From Dichetophora obliterata (Eukaryota > Arthropoda > Insecta > Diptera > Sciomyzidae), in assembly GCA_963920525.1 (NCBI GenBank), contig OY986439.1:22534819-22598818 (forward strand): a stretch of DNA of 64,000 nt, written 5' to 3'. Below are positions 33,905 to 45,014 of the stretch, in pieces; positions within the stretch are counted from its first letter, which is position 1; every line of letters starts with the position of its first letter. A model generated the notes under the pieces. It worked only from the letters and a program-made list of their open reading frames with translations, searched no databases and had not been told where the DNA came from. The position numbers were made by a program, and so were the translations under genes.

Positions 33905-34112
33905 GGCCATAAAAGCGATTCGCCGAGAATATTCGCGAACGAATTGCCCAAAGGGTTCGTAAGTGGTTCGCTGGGAAGAGTCGCTAATGAATCACCGAGA
34001 GGGGTCTTAAGCGATTCGACTGGAAGACTTGCGAACGAAGCGCCTAAAAGGTTCGTAAGCAATTCGCTGAAAAGAGTCCCAAACGAATCGCCAAGAGAAA
34101 CCTTAGCAATTT
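33905..34112 (+). repeat. 48-bp tandem repeat, open on both strands
   Basis: Three full 48-bp units plus a partial one. The plus frame gives 16-residue repeats of the type (K/R)G(F/V)(V/L)S.S.GR.(A/P)NE(S/A)P; the minus strand is also open (period SLA.LPSE.L.NPLG). The plus ORF continues to 34147 without a plausible gene context. Probably a minisatellite, not a protein gene. Confidence 0.7.
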
Positions 34113-34525
34113 TTACAGAATTTTGCCTTGTTGAAAATGAAAAATAAAATCCATTTCTTTTCCGTAGAATTTGGCGTTAAATAAGGCTATGTAAAAAGAA
34201 ACCTGATAAAATACAAAATGAATCGTGTAGCGAAGCAAATTCTTGTACTTTTCTTTAACGTAAAATTAAATTTGTGTTTCTATAAATACCTTTTTATTTA
34301 ACTTGAGAACGTCGAAATAGGTTAAGAATTCGCTAAATGGCGTCAATTTAAGCTTTATTTTTTTTTTCGTCTAAAACTGATTCCTATGTATATGTTTGCT
34401 ACAATACAAAACACACCCATTTCGTCAAATCTTTATCAAAGTCCTATTTCCTGCAAAATTCTACCCAAAAGAAAAGGATTTTGTTTTTCATTTTCAACAA
34501 GGCAAATGGCTGTAAAAATTCAACG
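34108..34525. repeat. Inverted repeat, ~75-bp arms
   Basis: 34108-34180 and about 34441-34522 are inverted copies sharing ccttgttgaaaatgaaaaa and tagaattt blocks. Probably a MITE or part of the satellite-bearing element. Confidence 0.7.
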
Positions 34526-34669
34526 AATTTCAGCACAACAAAACTCGAACACTTCAACTTAAAAAATAAATTGAAAAAAAAATAATGACGACATTGAGAG
34601 GTAAAATAAGGTGTGATGGACTCTCAACATAACCCTCTTTAAGGATTTCAATAAAGTTTGGTATTGCTT

Positions 34670-35135
34670 TTTTTTTTGGTAACGATTTGTACGAAGAAAT
34701 ATGAAAATATTAAAAAAAAAATTAAAATGTCTATAAACTGATGATTTGATATGATATGATTTTTGACTTGGATTACAAAATTTGATAAACTCTCTGAATT
34801 AGGCTAGAGTTTTTGTAACCAAATTTTTATAAAAGGGTTTAAAATAACATTAAGTTTATTTTCTAAGTGATCAAATGCCAACATCTTTACTGTTTTTTTT
34901 ATTAGGCTTTTGGCTTTTATCTGGCGTTACGTTAATGGCGTTGCGTTGCTGAAATTACCATTGTAGTTCAATTGGGCAATTAAGTAATTAGGTAGTTAAG
35001 TAATTATGTAATTTAGTAATTAAAAAACAAATTTAATATATTGTCCTTTCTTTGCCTCAACCATTTTTCATTATCTTTAGCCAATGCCTTCCATATTTAA
35101 TAAAACAAAAAAGCTTACGAAGCATTTACTAAACA
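34670..35135. repeat. Dispersed repeat shared (inverted) with 55045-55540
   Basis: Reverse complement matches 55045-55540 along most of its length: ggcattggctaaagataatga, ttgaggcaa, a run of TAATTACTTAA-like motifs, cgtaacgccagat, attcagag, tttgtaat.caagtcaaaaat, tttcttcgtacaaatcgt. At 55 kb it lies in an intron of the DUF4806-like gene. Confidence 0.8.
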
Positions 35136-35369
35136 TTTACGAAAAAGAAAAAACTACACTTGTGAAACAGCGCAGACGATTTCTTTATCATGGCAAATAA
35201 ATTTATGTATCAATTGCTTTAATTAATAAAATTAAAATGTTTCTCTTAGAAAATATCATCAAACAATAAGTTTTTAATAAGTTTCAATTTTTTTATCACG
35301 GTAGACTTTTCTATGGAAATGCCCATATTTCTTATTAAATTATTAAGTCGGCTTTTTTTTACCGTGAGT

Positions 35370-35670
35370 GTAAAATAGCCTGCTTCATATTCCAACAATC
35401 GATCTTTAAAATAAGCCATCTTCCAACGATCGCCGGTGTGAGCGAAGGAAGATTTTAAAGATATTTCTTGAATCGCGCATTCATCGCTTGGCCGATCGGA
35501 AAGCGATGCATCTTCCAACGATCGCCGGAATGAGCGAAGGAAGATTTTGAAGATTTTTCTTGAATCGCTCATTCATCGCTTGGACGATTAAAAAGCGATT
35601 CATCTTCCAACGATCGTCGGAATGAGCGACTGAATCGTGCACTCATCGCTTGGGCGATTGAAAAGCTGAT
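35370..35670. repeat. Satellite array 2 (~90-bp unit)
   Basis: Same unit and orientation as array 1, about 3 units. Starts at ttcatattccaacaatcg. It stops at aaaagctgattgtatatttt, where a dispersed repeat shared with 48475 begins. Confidence 0.85.
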
Positions 35671-35825
35671 TGTATATTTTGAAGTTTTCAACTTAAGATA
35701 CTTGACTTTATGATACCTTTTGAATATCCTAAATTTGTCAAAGGTTATGGTTTACTATAAGTATTATTATTATACATACAACTGCAAACAAGTGATTAAT
35801 CGTTGTAGAAAATAATTGTCGATAG
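35670..35825. repeat. Dispersed repeat, second copy at 48475-48624
   Basis: tttcaacttaagata, gactttatgataccttttga and caatcgttgtRgaaaataatt-type blocks are shared over about 150 bp with 48475-48624, same orientation. Confidence 0.8.
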
Positions 35826-36074
35826 TCATGGTCAGAATATTAAGAAACTTTCTTCTCAGAACATGGCAAAGTTATACAAGAGAGAAGTGACAGCTGGCTA
35901 TTATCTCACACAAGGTGGGGCACTTTGTGTCATTTGTCTTAATATTTTAAATTTAAATTTTTTATTTTTTACTTTTCCGTTCTCTATTTTATACTTATTT
36001 TGACAATAAGTGAAAAACAAAATTACTTTAACTACAACTTTGTATAGTTTTACCATGTATCAGAACGTCGATTT

Positions 36075-36475
36075 ACGAATGTTTCATATTCCAACAATCG
36101 CTCTTTAAAATAATCTATCTTCCAACGATCGCCGGTGTGAGCGAAGGAAGATTTTAAAGATATTTCTTGAATCGCGGATTACTTGCTTGGCCGATCGAAA
36201 AGCGATCATCTGAAAACGATCGCTGGAATGAGCGAAGGAAGATTTTGAAGATTTTTCTTGAATCGCGCATTTATCGCTTGGACGGTTGAAAAGCGATTCA
36301 TCTTCCAACGATCGCCGGAAGGGAGATTTCGAAAATTTTCTTGAATCGCGCACTCATCGCTTGGGCGACTCAAAAGCGACCCATCTTCCGGAGAACCTGT
36401 GGGCGAATCGCAAGTGCTTCGCCAAATCAACGGAAGAGAACTTCCAATCGTCTTCCAAATGTTTGCAGGGTAAAA
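36075..36475. repeat. Satellite array 3 (~90-bp unit)
   Basis: About 4 units, same orientation as arrays 1 and 2. It ends with the same non-repeated tail as array 1 (gggcgaatcgcaagtgcttcg ... cttccaatcgtcttccaaatg), so arrays 1 and 3 look like copies of one element. Confidence 0.87.
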
Positions 36476-37086
36476 TTTCACAAAATTGCTTAATCGTTTG
36501 TGTTTAAACTTTTCTTCTGGTCAGAATTCTGAAAATGTAAGTCAACTTTTTATAACTCATGAGTAACTTTAAACATTCCTCAAAAATTAAACCAAGTTTA
36601 GACCTTTAATTCGAAAGTTAATTTTTTACAAACTTGTGACTATAAAAGAGCCACAATGAAAGGGGCAGAGAAATTTATTTAATAAAAACTTGTTTTGTGC
36701 CTTAAATTACGAAGAGACTGTGATGCAATGCTGCCATAAGCGGAGCTAAAAAAAATGCAGAACTTACAATAAGCTCCATTTGCATATTTAGAGTAAGCCA
36801 ACTAAATCTAGCGTCAAAACCATTGATGCTGAAATTTAAATTTTCAAGAACAAGTTTACAAGAATTTTCGAGGTAAAACTAAAATCAGTTTTTGGCTGAA
36901 GTATACTTTAAAATCTTTCTAAGCGGTTCGAATTAGAAAGGTTTTCTCAGTATACATGTGTATTAGGGAAGTCGATCCCGGGATCCCAGACGATTTAAGT
37001 CCCTTTAAGTCCCGGGATTTTGAAATAAAAAAATTTATATTACATATATTCATGTAAATGCAACCATTTTAATTTAAGTTGATATG

Positions 37087-37530
37087 AATATAGAATTTGA
37101 AAAACCTTTTATTGAGGCTGAAAAAGATTGTTAGGACGATGAGTGTGAATCACTGGAGCAAAGACTTTGCAAAATTTTAGAAGAAATTGCAACATCGGAA
37201 GGTCGGCTATGTATTTCAAAATTCTCAGATATTCTGACTTAGGAAATAATTTTGTTTTGTGGTGAAGTTAATCGTGATCGAAACTTACAGATTGCTTGCG
37301 ATTATTGTACAACTATTTCTGCAACCAGCATAGAACCAGAACGGTGCTTTTCATCAGCGGGTTATATTCGTAATAATATCCGAATTTCTAATGAAAAGTA
37401 AGACGCGTTCATCTGCTTAATGTACTACTTTAAAAATAATTTAAAAAAAAAATGTAATTTTGAAAAGTATTTCCAACCTTTCAAACACAAAAAACATGAA
37501 GACGGTGATAAAAACAAATGTGTTACATTT
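37087..37530 (+). pseudogene. hAT transposase C-terminal remnant
   Basis: Frame through 37270 reads NRDRNLQIACDYCTTISATS, then IEPERCFSSAGYIRNNIR and DAFICLMYYFKNN, the C-terminal dimerisation region of hAT transposases (SER/FSxAG). An upstream EFEKPFIEAE segment fits the same frame. In-frame stops near 37133, 37240 and 37399. It belongs to the enclosing hAT element; the N-terminal RNase H-like catalytic core is deleted. Confidence 0.8.
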
Positions 37531-37641
37531 ATATAATAATACCGTAAGCTCTTCTGTATATTATTTTTTATATTTTGTGTTCTTTATATGAATAAAATTT
37601 GCTAGTCATTAGTATTAAAATTTTTTTTTATATTAACAATA

Positions 37642-38603
37642 AGGGTATTCACAATTGCGTGGTAGATTGGTATCGTGTTTTTTTTGCCATAGTTAAAAAT
37701 CACAATTATGAGCACCCTTCAACCCATTAACCGCGGTTGGGTATATTTTAACCACGAAAATGCTTCTGCAGAATTGATCATATTTCAGGATTGGTAACAG
37801 CTAAGTGTTTAATTTCTTGCTTGTTGCTTTAAGAAAACGTAGACCTATAAATTGTTTTTGAAGTGTGTTAAGAAATTTTTACGTTAACTACTATATTTTC
37901 AAAGTCAAAAGTGATTAAGTTTAAAAATTAGGAAATTTGTGTTTATATCATTTGTAAAAAATTTTATATACAAAAAAAAAATGTAAAATCTATCTTAACA
38001 AACTAACCAACTATACCTGCTATTGGTAGAAAATTCCTGGTATAAAACTGTGATATCGTTGCAGAAGAAATTTGTGCCCATTTAGTACACATTAACAGTG
38101 GATGGGTATTTTTATACCCAACTCATATCTTGATTACGGTGAAAAGTACGAAGTTGAAATATGGTGTGGTAGTTTCTGTGATCAATATAAGAAAGCACAC
38201 GCAATTTAAAAGAAATCTTACGAAGCGTTTGGGAGCCGCGGTTAATGGGTTAAAATCTAACTTGTGGTTGGGAACCTCCCACTATAGCTATTTGTTACTA
38301 TGCAAATAAATTAACTATCCAATTTGATATATTTTATTAATATATTGCATAAAAAAGTTTAACTTGCATTTTGAGCTTCTTCCATTTTTGCAATTAGAAA
38401 ATAACTGGCAACCGATAAGTTCTTTATGGAACTTTAAAAACCACATTCGTTAAACATATCATTTGGCTACTTAAGATTATCACACTTTCGGTTTCTAGAG
38501 ATTTTATGTAAGGCAAATTAAATAAAAACTGCTCGGTAAAGTGCGGTATCAATTCCACGGGGTTTGTTAACTACACTGAAAACAACGCAAATATGAATAC
38601 CCT
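37642..38603. mobile_element. TA-flanked MITE, AGGGTATTCAC ends
   Basis: AGGGTATTCACAATTGCG at 37642 and CGCAAATATGAATACCCT at 38586-38603, flanked by TA. TIRs extend with divergence (ttggtatcg / cggtatcaatt). Nested in the hAT element and itself holding the TTAA element. Confidence 0.7.
37723..38249. mobile_element. 527-bp TTAA-type element, CCCATTAACCGCGG ends
   Basis: Perfect 14-bp TIRs. The right flank is TTAA (38250-38253); the left flank TCAA is one change from TTAA. TTAA targets and CCC ends suggest a piggyBac-mobilised MITE. A related copy lies at 49617-50459. Confidence 0.82.
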
Positions 38604-39128
38604 TAATGTGTTAAGTTTTGTTTTTGTTGCTTTATAAGTGAATTAATTTTCATTTTTTAGTTTCAAGTAATAAATAATAAAAAATTGTATTACCTTTGTG
38701 AATTATTTACTTCTTAAAATTTTCATTCCCGAACTAATCCCGGGATTGGACTCCCTAATGTGTATGTCATTCTTGTTGGCTTCACTACCATCATCTACAA
38801 CTGCCGAAGTCAAGGGTAGTGATGACAGTAGTGATGACAATTTTGAATTTATCACGTTTGATCCGATAAATCACGATACATTTGTTTTCACTATTGATGT
38901 TTACACGAATCAGCTCATAACAAAGACTTTTACACGTAAACGCCACTTCAGTATATGATTTTTTAAGTTTTATACAACATATTTAATTGATTCAATGAAA
39001 TAATTATTTAAATGGGGGATTTGAATACCAAAAACCCCCTTGGCTACGTCCTTGCTATTCTGTATCTTTTAATTAGCACTTTGAATAGAAAAATTTGGAT
39101 TTAATTTCATATATTTATTGGAATATTA

Positions 39129-39538
39129 GGGGTATTCACGGGTTGTTGCGAATTGCAAGAGTGTTAAAATGCAAGATAATTTGCGCACTAACGCGTGAAC
39201 ATTGCAACTTAATTATGCAATAAAAATATATGTCGAATGAACAGTAAATATATTGTCACCTTATTTCAAAATCATAAAAAGTTATTAAAATCTACGTACA
39301 AACTTAACCTTTTTAAAGTTTTACCCAGGTGCCAACTACGTTCGAAAACAACCAAAACATGAATCATCTGTTTAGCATCACTGCTTGTGCGTTCTCGCAA
39401 TTGGTTTAAGCAGTGCGTAATTCAAGAAGAGTTGCAAAATTGCTTCCAATGTGTTTGTTGTTCGAATGATGCGAAAGTTCGCAATCTTGCATTTTCGCAT
39501 CGTCGCAACTGCGTTTCGCATCAACCCGTGAATACCCT
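39129..39538. mobile_element. 410-bp MITE, (A)GGGTATTCACGGGTTG ends
   Basis: TIRs GGGGTATTCACGGGTTG and CAACCCGTGAATACCCT with TA (39127-39128, 39539-39540) flanks. Interior rich in TTGCGAA/TTCGCAA. Confidence 0.82.
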
Positions 39539-39677
39539 TATTGTTTCTGATTTTCTTTTAAGCTATAAATTGATTAAAATTTGCACTATCTAATTCTGTG
39601 GTATGATAAATGTTAACAATAGAGTGGAACGAATTTTTAACCTCAACTGCTTGATATATTTTTTAAAAACTCTTTGC

Positions 39678-39868
39678 CCGAGGGTTTTTGTATTCCATTG
39701 CCAAGGTGACCTATTCGGTGAACATTGAACACGAATATCTTGTTGCGCGTAAATGGTATCATATGGAACTCTTGGCAGGTTGTAAGTTATGCCCTAATAA
39801 AGAGGTCTGCATTCAGATTTCAGATTAAAAAAAAAGATCACCCTGGCAATGAAAAACAAGAACCCTGG
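39678..39868. repeat. Inverted repeat, 32-bp arms
   Basis: 39678-39709 (ccgagggtttttgtattcc...) pairs with 39837-39868 with a few mismatches. Possibly the core of a larger decayed MITE (39620-39995). Confidence 0.65.
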
Positions 39869-39995
39869 GCCAAAGTCAAAAGTTATGTTGCAGAAAAAAA
39901 AAACTAAGGATGCAGAAAAATTCGTTTGACGAGTAATTTTCAAAAAAAATTATGAAGCCAGTGAAGATTTTTTGCTTTCATAGATTTCGTTCCAA

Positions 39996-41040
39996 TGAAC
40001 ATGCATTTAATTACATGAACTGTAATTAATCAGACAGTAATAAAGTAGTAGTTTGTTAGTAATAAATTTTTGCTTACCTTTCGTATATAATTATATTTCG
40101 GCGTAAAGAATAACACGTTGCTTACAAATATTGAATATGTTATGTATTCTTGTGCTGTCGTTGTTGTTTTGTTAAGCTTGTTTTTTTTTAATTTTAACTG
40201 TAAATTGTGTAAAAAACGATGGTGATTCTGGTTGATTTTAATATTTGGCTAACTCATAAGCGGCTTAATTTTTCGTTTCCTTTATTTATTCTTTGCGTTT
40301 ATTGACTGTTTTTTTTTGTTGATTTTATTTTGTGTTTTGTTTTTTAATATGCAGCACAAAATTTCTTAAACAAACACACACAGATACACACAGACACACA
40401 CACACACACAGAAACACACATACGCATGTGTTTTACGCACACTCATTGAAATAACCTCTCATCCGAAGAATCAGACGAGCACGAACATGCGACTTAAGTG
40501 AAAAATTACCGGCATTCAGACATTTTAGTCCATTTTCTGGGTACATTTTGCTTTATTCAATTAACTGCTATTTTATATTTATCCTTTATATCAAATCTAT
40601 TCTTTTTTTCACTTAAAAAAACGTTCTTTATTCATTAATTTTTTTATATAAATCGACAGTAAAATCGAAAACGTTGACAAACTTAATACAAATCTAAAAG
40701 AAACGTCATGCGAAGAACGTCAAAAATCGCTGAATTCCGCCGATGAACTGAGCAAGCCGTAAAATGTACCTCATAGTTGAGATACATTTCTACACGAGCT
40801 TGAAAACCTGGTGCGATCGTTTGCTTCGGAGAGTATCTGTGAGTTCGTTTTAGACGAATTTAATGTCGTAGTCATATGCTTGGAAATAATTTGCTTGGTT
40901 TCTTTTTTTGTTCTTTTAGTATTTGTTTATATCTTGCGCGTTTTGCTTTGCGGGTTATTCTGATGTGTACTTTAACCCTTAGACGGTGCCTCAAACGGAC
41001 TGGTGACGCACGATTGTGTTGTCTTAAATTCAGCTTAACA
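39996..41040. other. Non-repetitive region with (CA)n microsatellite at 40371-40442
   Basis: Imperfect CA repeat at 40371-40442. The stretch 40680-40870 is less AT-rich and has no transposon features; it could be a gene 5' region, but no exon can be shown. Confidence 0.45.
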
Positions 41041-41062
41041 CAACTTTAAAATTTAACAGTTA

Positions 41063-41549
41063 GGCTTTTTCCACACTTGGTCAACACAATTCCAACACAA
41101 CTTCAACGCAACAGCGAAAAAGTTGAAAAGCAATGCAACTATAAACCGAATGCTTTCAGACTTGCTTCAAAAGTCATGCAACATATAATAATTGTTATTA
41201 TATAAAACTCATGTTTTTCGACTTGTTGCACTGATTTAATATTTAACACTTGCTCATTCATCTTGCAAACTATTTCTTCTTCATTTAGACTCTATTAGGA
41301 ACTAATTAATTAGCTTATTCACCTTGATTAATATAAAGCCTATTGCACTACAAATACTTGAATTCACAAAACAAACAAACTGATGCAACACGTCGCCGAT
41401 GAAAATTGCGGAAAGCCGCGTTGCGTTGAACAGGTTGAGAACGTGTCGAGAACTTGTTGCGTGCAAGTTGCTTAATCTGAAGGTTCCGGTATAAATACAC
41501 AGGCTAGCAACTTGAGTTGGAGTTGCGTTGACCAAGTGTGGAAAAGGCC
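41063..41549. mobile_element. 487-bp MITE with TTA target duplication
   Basis: TIRs GGC(T/C)TTTTCCACACTTGG at 41063 and its complement ending 41549, followed inward by TCAAC(A/G)CAA. TTA at 41060-41062 and 41550-41552. PIF/Harbinger-type. Interior has many AACTTG/CAAGTT motifs. Confidence 0.88.
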
Positions 41550-41844
41550 TTACAAAGAATGTTTCTGTTTTATAATGAAAAATACAAAAATATATCGGTG
41601 ACTCCATGTCATATCGGACGCTTTTGTTCAAAAACTGATTTTGAGTATGCGATTTATTTCAAATTTTGCAAGTCGATAGTACAGTGGATAGAGCCACCTT
41701 AAAAAAATGTATTTTCTTAGTTTCTGGTTAAATTAAAGGCATTATATTCGATGTTTTTGCATCACAATCATTTTATTAGCAAAAGTCAAGTAATTAAGCA
41801 TAGAAAAAAAAAATTAACATTAAGCTTTTATAACTGAGGAAAAA

Positions 41845-42631
41845 TATTTTTTATTTTTATTTATTTACTTGATTGCTAAACCTTAACAGGTTTTATAGCA
41901 AATTTAAAATTGTAAAATAAGATATTTAATACAATTCAAAAATATAAAGTATGATTTTGAATGAAATAATGTATTATTAACAAACTAAAAAGTTTTAGTA
42001 AATTGCTTAAACTATATAATTTTATTAAAGTATAAAAAATAATAGAAAAAAAGTTAAGTCAAAATCGATAAAATCAGACAGCATAGCAGGGTTACGTTTT
42101 CAAGACAAACAAGGTCAAGTTAGCAACAATTTTTGTATACGGCGGAGTCGTGTGACAAACAAGGTCTCATACCCAATAAAACACCACTCCAATAGGTATA
42201 TATATAATATATATCGTTCTGTCTCCCTGAAGCCGGTGAAATCCTGGCTTGACAGGGTGGTTACTCGACAAACTAGGTCAACTTCACCAAACCAATTTTC
42301 ATAAAATAAAAAAAACCAGTTGCGAACGCAGGCACCAAGACAAACTAGGTCTTATCGGCCACTCATATTAATATATTACAAATCGATCTAACGTAGTGTT
42401 TCAAGAGGTAAAAAGACACCAAGACACCACGGTACCGTCAACAAATGTTGTCACAACCATCTTGAAGATATGAGGCATTTGAAGATCCCAGGCTTAGGTC
42501 CATTCAGATTATTTAGATATATTATACACCAAAATTTTCCATTTTACGCTTAGGTCCATTTAGATTGTTATATTTATGTGTTTACAAATCACCAGATGCA
42601 TCAGATATATGTTTGAAAGAACTTTACATAA
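41845..42631 (-). other. 3' UTR of the LINE at 42.6-45 kb, with repeated motif
   Basis: Minus-strand 3' end in AAATAAATAAAAATAAA (41845-41870). Contains four copies of GACAAAC(A/T)AGGTC at about 42103, 42152, 42265 and 42340. Confidence 0.7.
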
Positions 42632-43547
42632 TCAACGACGGTACTGCAGGTAATCTATAATTTTATGTTTGATTGAGTCCATGGATTCACTTAAGGATAT
42701 AACATCAGATACAAAATTAAAATCACCGCAAGCGCTTCTAAGAGGTTCATTTTGCAAATAATTAGTTCTACAAAAGTTCATGTGGAGTAACTCAAAAGAC
42801 CTTCTAGGACGAAGAGGAATATTAAAATATATTTTACTCAATAAATATGGACTGTTTACATAGCCATGTAAAAGTTTTATAATCCAACAAGCATTTATCA
42901 TAATTCTCCGATTTTTTAAAGAAGGAAGATTTAAGAGTTGTAACCGATATTCATAAGGTGGTAAGTGAAAATCAGTATTACAATAAAGATAGCTTAAGCA
43001 AAACAAAAGAAATTGTTTCTGCACTGATTCAATGTCGTCTATGTAACAACCGTATCTTGGGCACCAAACAACTGAAGCGTATTCTAAGATAGGCCGCACT
43101 AGGGAAGTGAATAAGGTTTTCGTTATGAAAGGATCATTAAACTCTTTTGCCCAACGTTTAATAAATCCTAAAGTACTATTTGCTCTATTTATTATTTTAT
43201 TTACATGAATATTAAAGCGTAGTTTAGGATCCATTGTAACTCCAAGATCATTGAAGCTATCTAAGGACTCCAATGGATAACCACAAATTTTGAAGGTACA
43301 TTTAATTGGTGGTTTGCGCGAGAAAGACATATGCTTGCATTTCTTCATGTTGAGGTTCATACGGTTCGTTTTGCACCAGTTATGAAGATGATCTATGTCG
43401 GCTTGCAAAAATACAGCGTCATTATCATTTTTAAAAGAAAGGAAGAGTTTGACGTCGTCAGCAAATATTAAGATGCTGGAATGCATTATGACAGATGGCA
43501 AATCGTTTATAAAAAGTAGAAACAGAAGAGGCCCAAGATGACTTCCT
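42632..43547 (-). pseudogene. LINE reverse transcriptase, C-terminal half (after internal deletion)
   Basis: Begins abruptly with QGSHLGPLLFLLFINDLPS, then ILIFADDVKLFLSF (catalytic FADD, about 43455), DIDHLHNWCKTNRMNLNMKK, LGVTMDPKLRF, LVRPILEYASVVWCP, and a C-terminal region to the stop at 42632. Open for 289+ residues. The fingers and first palm motifs are missing: the endonuclease-side sequence joins directly at 43547. Confidence 0.92.
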
Positions 43548-44394
43548 TGAAAAAATATTTAGAATAGAATTCCAGTTTATATTAGACAAGTTATTCTTCA
43601 AAATCACGTAGTTTGTTTTTTTAAAGTTAAACTCAATAGGTGGTTGAGAATCAGAATACTGCGCAGATGGTTTTGGAAAATTTAAAATAATTTCTAATGT
43701 TGGATGATGAGAATCTTCGGGTGTAACCAGAGGATCTGATTTAGACACAGAAGCGATATTACTGTCATCAAAAAACACCAGATCAAGCAAACGATTATTT
43801 TTGTTAAAAATGCAGTTAAGTTGGAATAGCCCTTGGATTGAGAGCTCGTTTAAAAAGTAATTATCGGATGAACTTTCAGACGAAGGTAAAAATATTTCAG
43901 GAATTTCAGAACAGTAGTTCCAAGAAACGTTTGGCAGGTTAAAATCTCCAGTTATTAAAATATGATCATTTGATTGCAGTTTTGAGCAAACTTTACTAAT
44001 AGAAGCCAAATGTTTGCTATAAACTTCTAAGGTAGAAAGGGGAGGAATATATGAGCATGTAATAAAAAGGCTCAAGAAACCAAACTTAACATGAACACAA
44101 CAGAATTCAATGTCCAAGGATTCTGGAATTAATAACTCTTCAGAGAAATGTGTCGCTTTGACTGCAATCAACACACCCCCACCTTTAGAGCAAATACCAG
44201 GAATGGAGTTTCTATCTTTGCGGTATATGTTAAATTTGTTGCACAGAATTTCAGTATTTAGAGTGTTAGGTTTCAGCCAAGTCTCACTAAAAGCTATTAT
44301 ATTAAAGTGAAGGTTGTGACTCAAAATTAATAAATTATTTAGTTTTGTGTTAATGCCACGAACGTTTTGGTAAAGGATAAGGAACTGAAAGCAA
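43548..44394 (-). CDS. LINE APE-type endonuclease domain
   Basis: Open from YQNVRGINTKLNNLL (about 44390), through FSETWLKPNTLN, IYRKDRN, GGGVLIAVK, YIPPLSTLEVYSKHL, ITGDFNLPNVSW and NNRLLDLVF to SHHPTLEI and a linker ending NINWNSILNIF. Catalytic motifs SETW, GDFN and the terminal SHH (SDHH-like) are visible. It would nick target DNA for reverse transcription. The frame is intact but fused out of frame to the RT at the deletion point. Confidence 0.92.
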
Positions 44395-44398
44395 CAAT

Positions 44399-44962
44399 CT
44401 AGTTTTTTTGATTCTTGTTAAAAACCGAAAAAGTAGCCAAGGAAGTTGTAGGCCGAGGTCTAGAAATAAATTCATGCACCATCGTATTGTCAGGCCAAAA
44501 CTTTTGATCCAATACCTTGTGAAAAAGATCACCAGGCAAAGATATTTTAAAAGAGGACGTAATTCGCTCGTATGAAAAATTGAATTTGTAAACAGAGATA
44601 TTTTTATTTACAACATTCAGCTTAGAGTTTATATAGAATAACACGTCTTCACCGGATGTATCAGCTGCAAAACGAGAAACAAATATAGATTTTGCAGGCT
44701 CAATAATCACAAGTTCTTTATGAACAGGGGCTTTGATACTGCTGTTCGATACTTGTTTCGGTATCGCTCCTGTAGAAAACGGAGTAATCTGAGAAGGTGC
44801 AGGGACCACATTTGAGGAAATACAAGTTTCAGCGTAAGTTTTTTTTGTGGCAGAAACGCGAGGAGAATCAGCATTTTCCTCTATGATTGGTATTGCTTCA
44901 ACAGAAAGAGAAATCTGATCAGCTGACGCAGCGACCTTAGTTGGTGCGATATTATCAGCCAT
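44399..44962 (-). CDS. LINE ORF1 protein
   Basis: 187-residue ORF from ATG at 44962, stop adjacent to the endonuclease start. The N-terminal half is Ser/Ala/Pro-rich and probably disordered. The C-terminal half (residues about 85-175) contains KSIFVSRFAADTSGEDVLFY, YKFNFSYERITSSFKIS and WPDNTMVHEFISRP, a pattern seen in ORF1 proteins of Jockey/CR1-like elements of insects. Expected to bind element RNA. Shorter than full ORF1 proteins, which usually carry an N-terminal PHD/zinc segment; this one may be 5'-truncated. Confidence 0.82.
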   Translation of the reverse strand: MADNIAPTKVAASADQISLSVEAIPIIEENADSPRVSATKKTYAETCISSNVVPAPSQITPFSTGAIPKQVSNSSIKAPVHKELVIIEPAKSIFVSRFAADTSGEDVLFYINSKLNVVNKNISVYKFNFSYERITSSFKISLPGDLFHKVLDQKFWPDNTMVHEFISRPRPTTSLATFSVFNKNQKN

Positions 44963-45014
44963 TTGATCAGTATTGACAGCACCAATTGATTGATCTCTCT
45001 ATATATTAAAAAAA

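Larger units (their letters stand above)
36964..38757. mobile_element. 1.8-kb hAT element with 8-bp TSD ATGTGTAT
   Basis: Ends TAGGGAAGTCGATCCCGGGAT and ATCCCGGGATTGGACTCCCTA are inverted with small differences. ATGTGTAT is duplicated at 36956-36963 and 38758-38765. It contains a decayed transposase and two further nested MITEs. Confidence 0.93.

Noticed and set aside
40868..40882. 15-bp match to the conserved 5' region of 18S rRNA (gtagtcatatgcttg)
   Set aside because: Sequence on either side does not resemble 18S rRNA, so it is taken as chance.
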